Source: Terriglobia bacterium
GTDB lineage: Bacteria; Acidobacteriota; Terriglobia; Bryobacterales; Bryobacteraceae
Length of the DNA stretch: 64,000 nucleotides
Assembly: GCA_020073305.1 (NCBI GenBank)
Contig: JAIQFK010000011.1
Span: 155,547-219,546 of the forward strand
Direction of reading: 5' to 3'
Shown piece after piece: positions 63,219 to 64,000 of the stretch. How positions within the stretch are numbered: the first letter of the stretch is position 1; the number at the start of each line of letters is the position of its first letter. Position numbers and translations under genes: made by a program. Below the pieces are notes generated by a model that saw only the letters and a program-made list of their open reading frames with translations, had not been told where the DNA came from and made no database searches.

Positions 63219-64000
63219 ACTTTAGCGACGGTTCGCTCAGCGAGGCCGTACTTGAAGATCAGGTTCTCGAAGTCCTTTTGATAGAACACCTGGATATTCA
63301 CATGCGGATAAAGTTCGCGGAGCAGCTTCACTTTCCGGTTCTTCCTTGTGACGAGGGATTGCTTCATGGTGGTCAGTTCCACATAAAGGTCGAATTCCGT
63401 GAGATAGAAATCAGGCGTAAACGCTTCCGACACTTTGCCCTCGCGATCCCACTGGATGGGAAAGCTGCGGGGCTCATATTCCCAGGGGATACGGTAGAAA
63501 TCCAGCAGGTTGGCGAAGATTTGCTCGCTGGGGTGAGCGAAGGATTTGCGTGGGAGCGCGATTTTGTCCGGGGGCACGATGCCGTGCTTGGAGAGCCGCA
63601 AGCGGCAGCGAAACTGAAGCTGGGCCTCGGCGGCCGCGGATAAGTATCCACGCTCGACAAGCCCGGAGGAGTGGGCCGCGTTCACAATGAGCTCGGCGAT
63701 GTGCTCGGGATCGAGCTGCTCGGCGTTCAAGATGAGATCGAACAGGTGCGCCGGCAAACCAGACAAGCCGAACTTCTGTTTGCGCTCGGCGCGCTGGCGT
63801 TCTTCCATGGCACGAATGGACTGGCGGGCGGCGGGTCGATCGAGACGTTCATCGAGCATGATGTTGCCCACACGAACCGAATCGGGCGCAACGATGTTGA
63901 CGCGCAGCATGCCCGGCAGTTGCTTGAAGAGCAGTTCCATCCCGTCGCCGCAGATCACCAAATGGTGAGTGGTGGCGAGCCGGGCCACGATGGAGGCGAC
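63215..64000 (-). CDS. cytidylate-kinase-like domain fused to a nuclease-like domain, truncated at window edge
   Basis: The frame is open to the right edge; GTG 63988 is probably internal. Residues up to about 100 match the C-terminal half of cytidylate-kinase-like proteins (LVICGDGMELLFK, RVNIVAPDSVRV, HLFDLILNAEQLDPEHIAEL). After a linker the rest (HPSEQIFANLLDFYRIPWEY, AFTPDFYL, FDLYVELTTMKQSLVTRKNR) looks like a PD-(D/E)XK-type fold with TPDF, a Glu and Thr in place of Lys. It is coupled to hpt. The N-terminus with the P-loop would lie outside the window. Confidence 0.65.
   Translation of the reverse strand, partial: VASIVARLATTHHLVICGDGMELLFKQLPGMLRVNIVAPDSVRVGNIMLDERLDRPAARQSIRAMEERQRAERKQKFGLSGLPAHLFDLILNAEQLDPEHIAELIVNAAHSSGLVERGYLSAAAEAQLQFRCRLRLSKHGIVPPDKIALPRKSFAHPSEQIFANLLDFYRIPWEYEPRSFPIQWDREGKVSEAFTPDFYLTEFDLYVELTTMKQSLVTRKNRKVKLLRELYPHVNIQVFYQKDFENLIFKYGLAERTVAKV

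Overview
The window looks like chromosomal DNA of an Acidobacteriota, most likely of the Solibacter/Bryobacter type. The reasons are two very large FtsX/MacB-type permeases of the ADOP kind, a Ser/Thr kinase joined to a TolB/PD40 propeller, a trmFO-xerC pair, many Tat- or Sec-exported redox proteins, DUF1080, a giant multiheme cytochrome c and a GC-rich base composition. The genus is an inference; no rRNA or marker set is present. There is no prophage, CRISPR array or intact insertion sequence.

Layout. 1-2.1 kb: 3-prime-truncated gene for an exported cytochrome c with at least 22 CXXCH sites, then the 5-prime half of a tRNA-Val. 2.1-8.8 kb: an SDR reductase facing a coupled AddB/AddA-like helicase-nuclease pair. 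8.8-14.1 kb: an exported hydrolase and the nitrogen-signalling operon amt-glnB-glnD. 14.3-19.4 kb: small proteins, a GNAT enzyme, an ADOP permease, a NifU-like scaffold and a Nudix hydrolase. 19.4-26.9 kb: envelope genes, with bamA followed by two Skp/OmpH paralogues, a methyltransferase, kdsC and an outer-membrane-like protein. 26.9-32.1 kb: radical SAM protein, DoxX, MFS transporter, glycine-zipper protein, and overlapping dusB-rnhA. 32.1-37.8 kb: a VapBC-type pair, an ABC-2 exporter and the kinase-propeller. 37.8-38.3 kb: an IS21-like terminus relic. 38.3-46.2 kb: second ADOP permease, cyclophilin, DUF1080, nadD, exported RidA, sugar-binding lipoprotein. 46.2-49.0 kb: a defence-like patch with VapBC, HicBA and an HExxH protein, then an aldo/keto reductase. 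49.1-55.9 kb: exported truncated haemoglobin, gamma-glutamyltransferase coupled to a serine hydrolase, an mreB without mreCD, an Fe-S aldo/keto-reductase-like protein, and an SDR broken by a one-base deletion. 55.9-64 kb: trmFO-xerC, a small DnaJ-type zinc-finger protein, a BsuPI-domain protein, an M20 dipeptidase, a degenerate receiver, and hpt coupled to a cytidylate-kinase-like/nuclease-like fusion that runs off the right edge.

How genes work together. The amt-glnB-glnD operon forms a complete ammonium uptake and PII uridylylation circuit. AddB/AddA would process double-strand breaks. BamA with two Skp-like chaperones and KdsC supports a lipopolysaccharide-bearing outer membrane. The most unusual items are the tri-heme-periodic cytochrome, the kinase/nuclease fusion coupled to hpt, the toxin-antitoxin/metalloprotease patch, and several degraded elements (half tRNA, IS21 terminus, frameshifted SDR, pseudo-receiver, aldo/keto-reductase-like protein lacking its catalytic residues).
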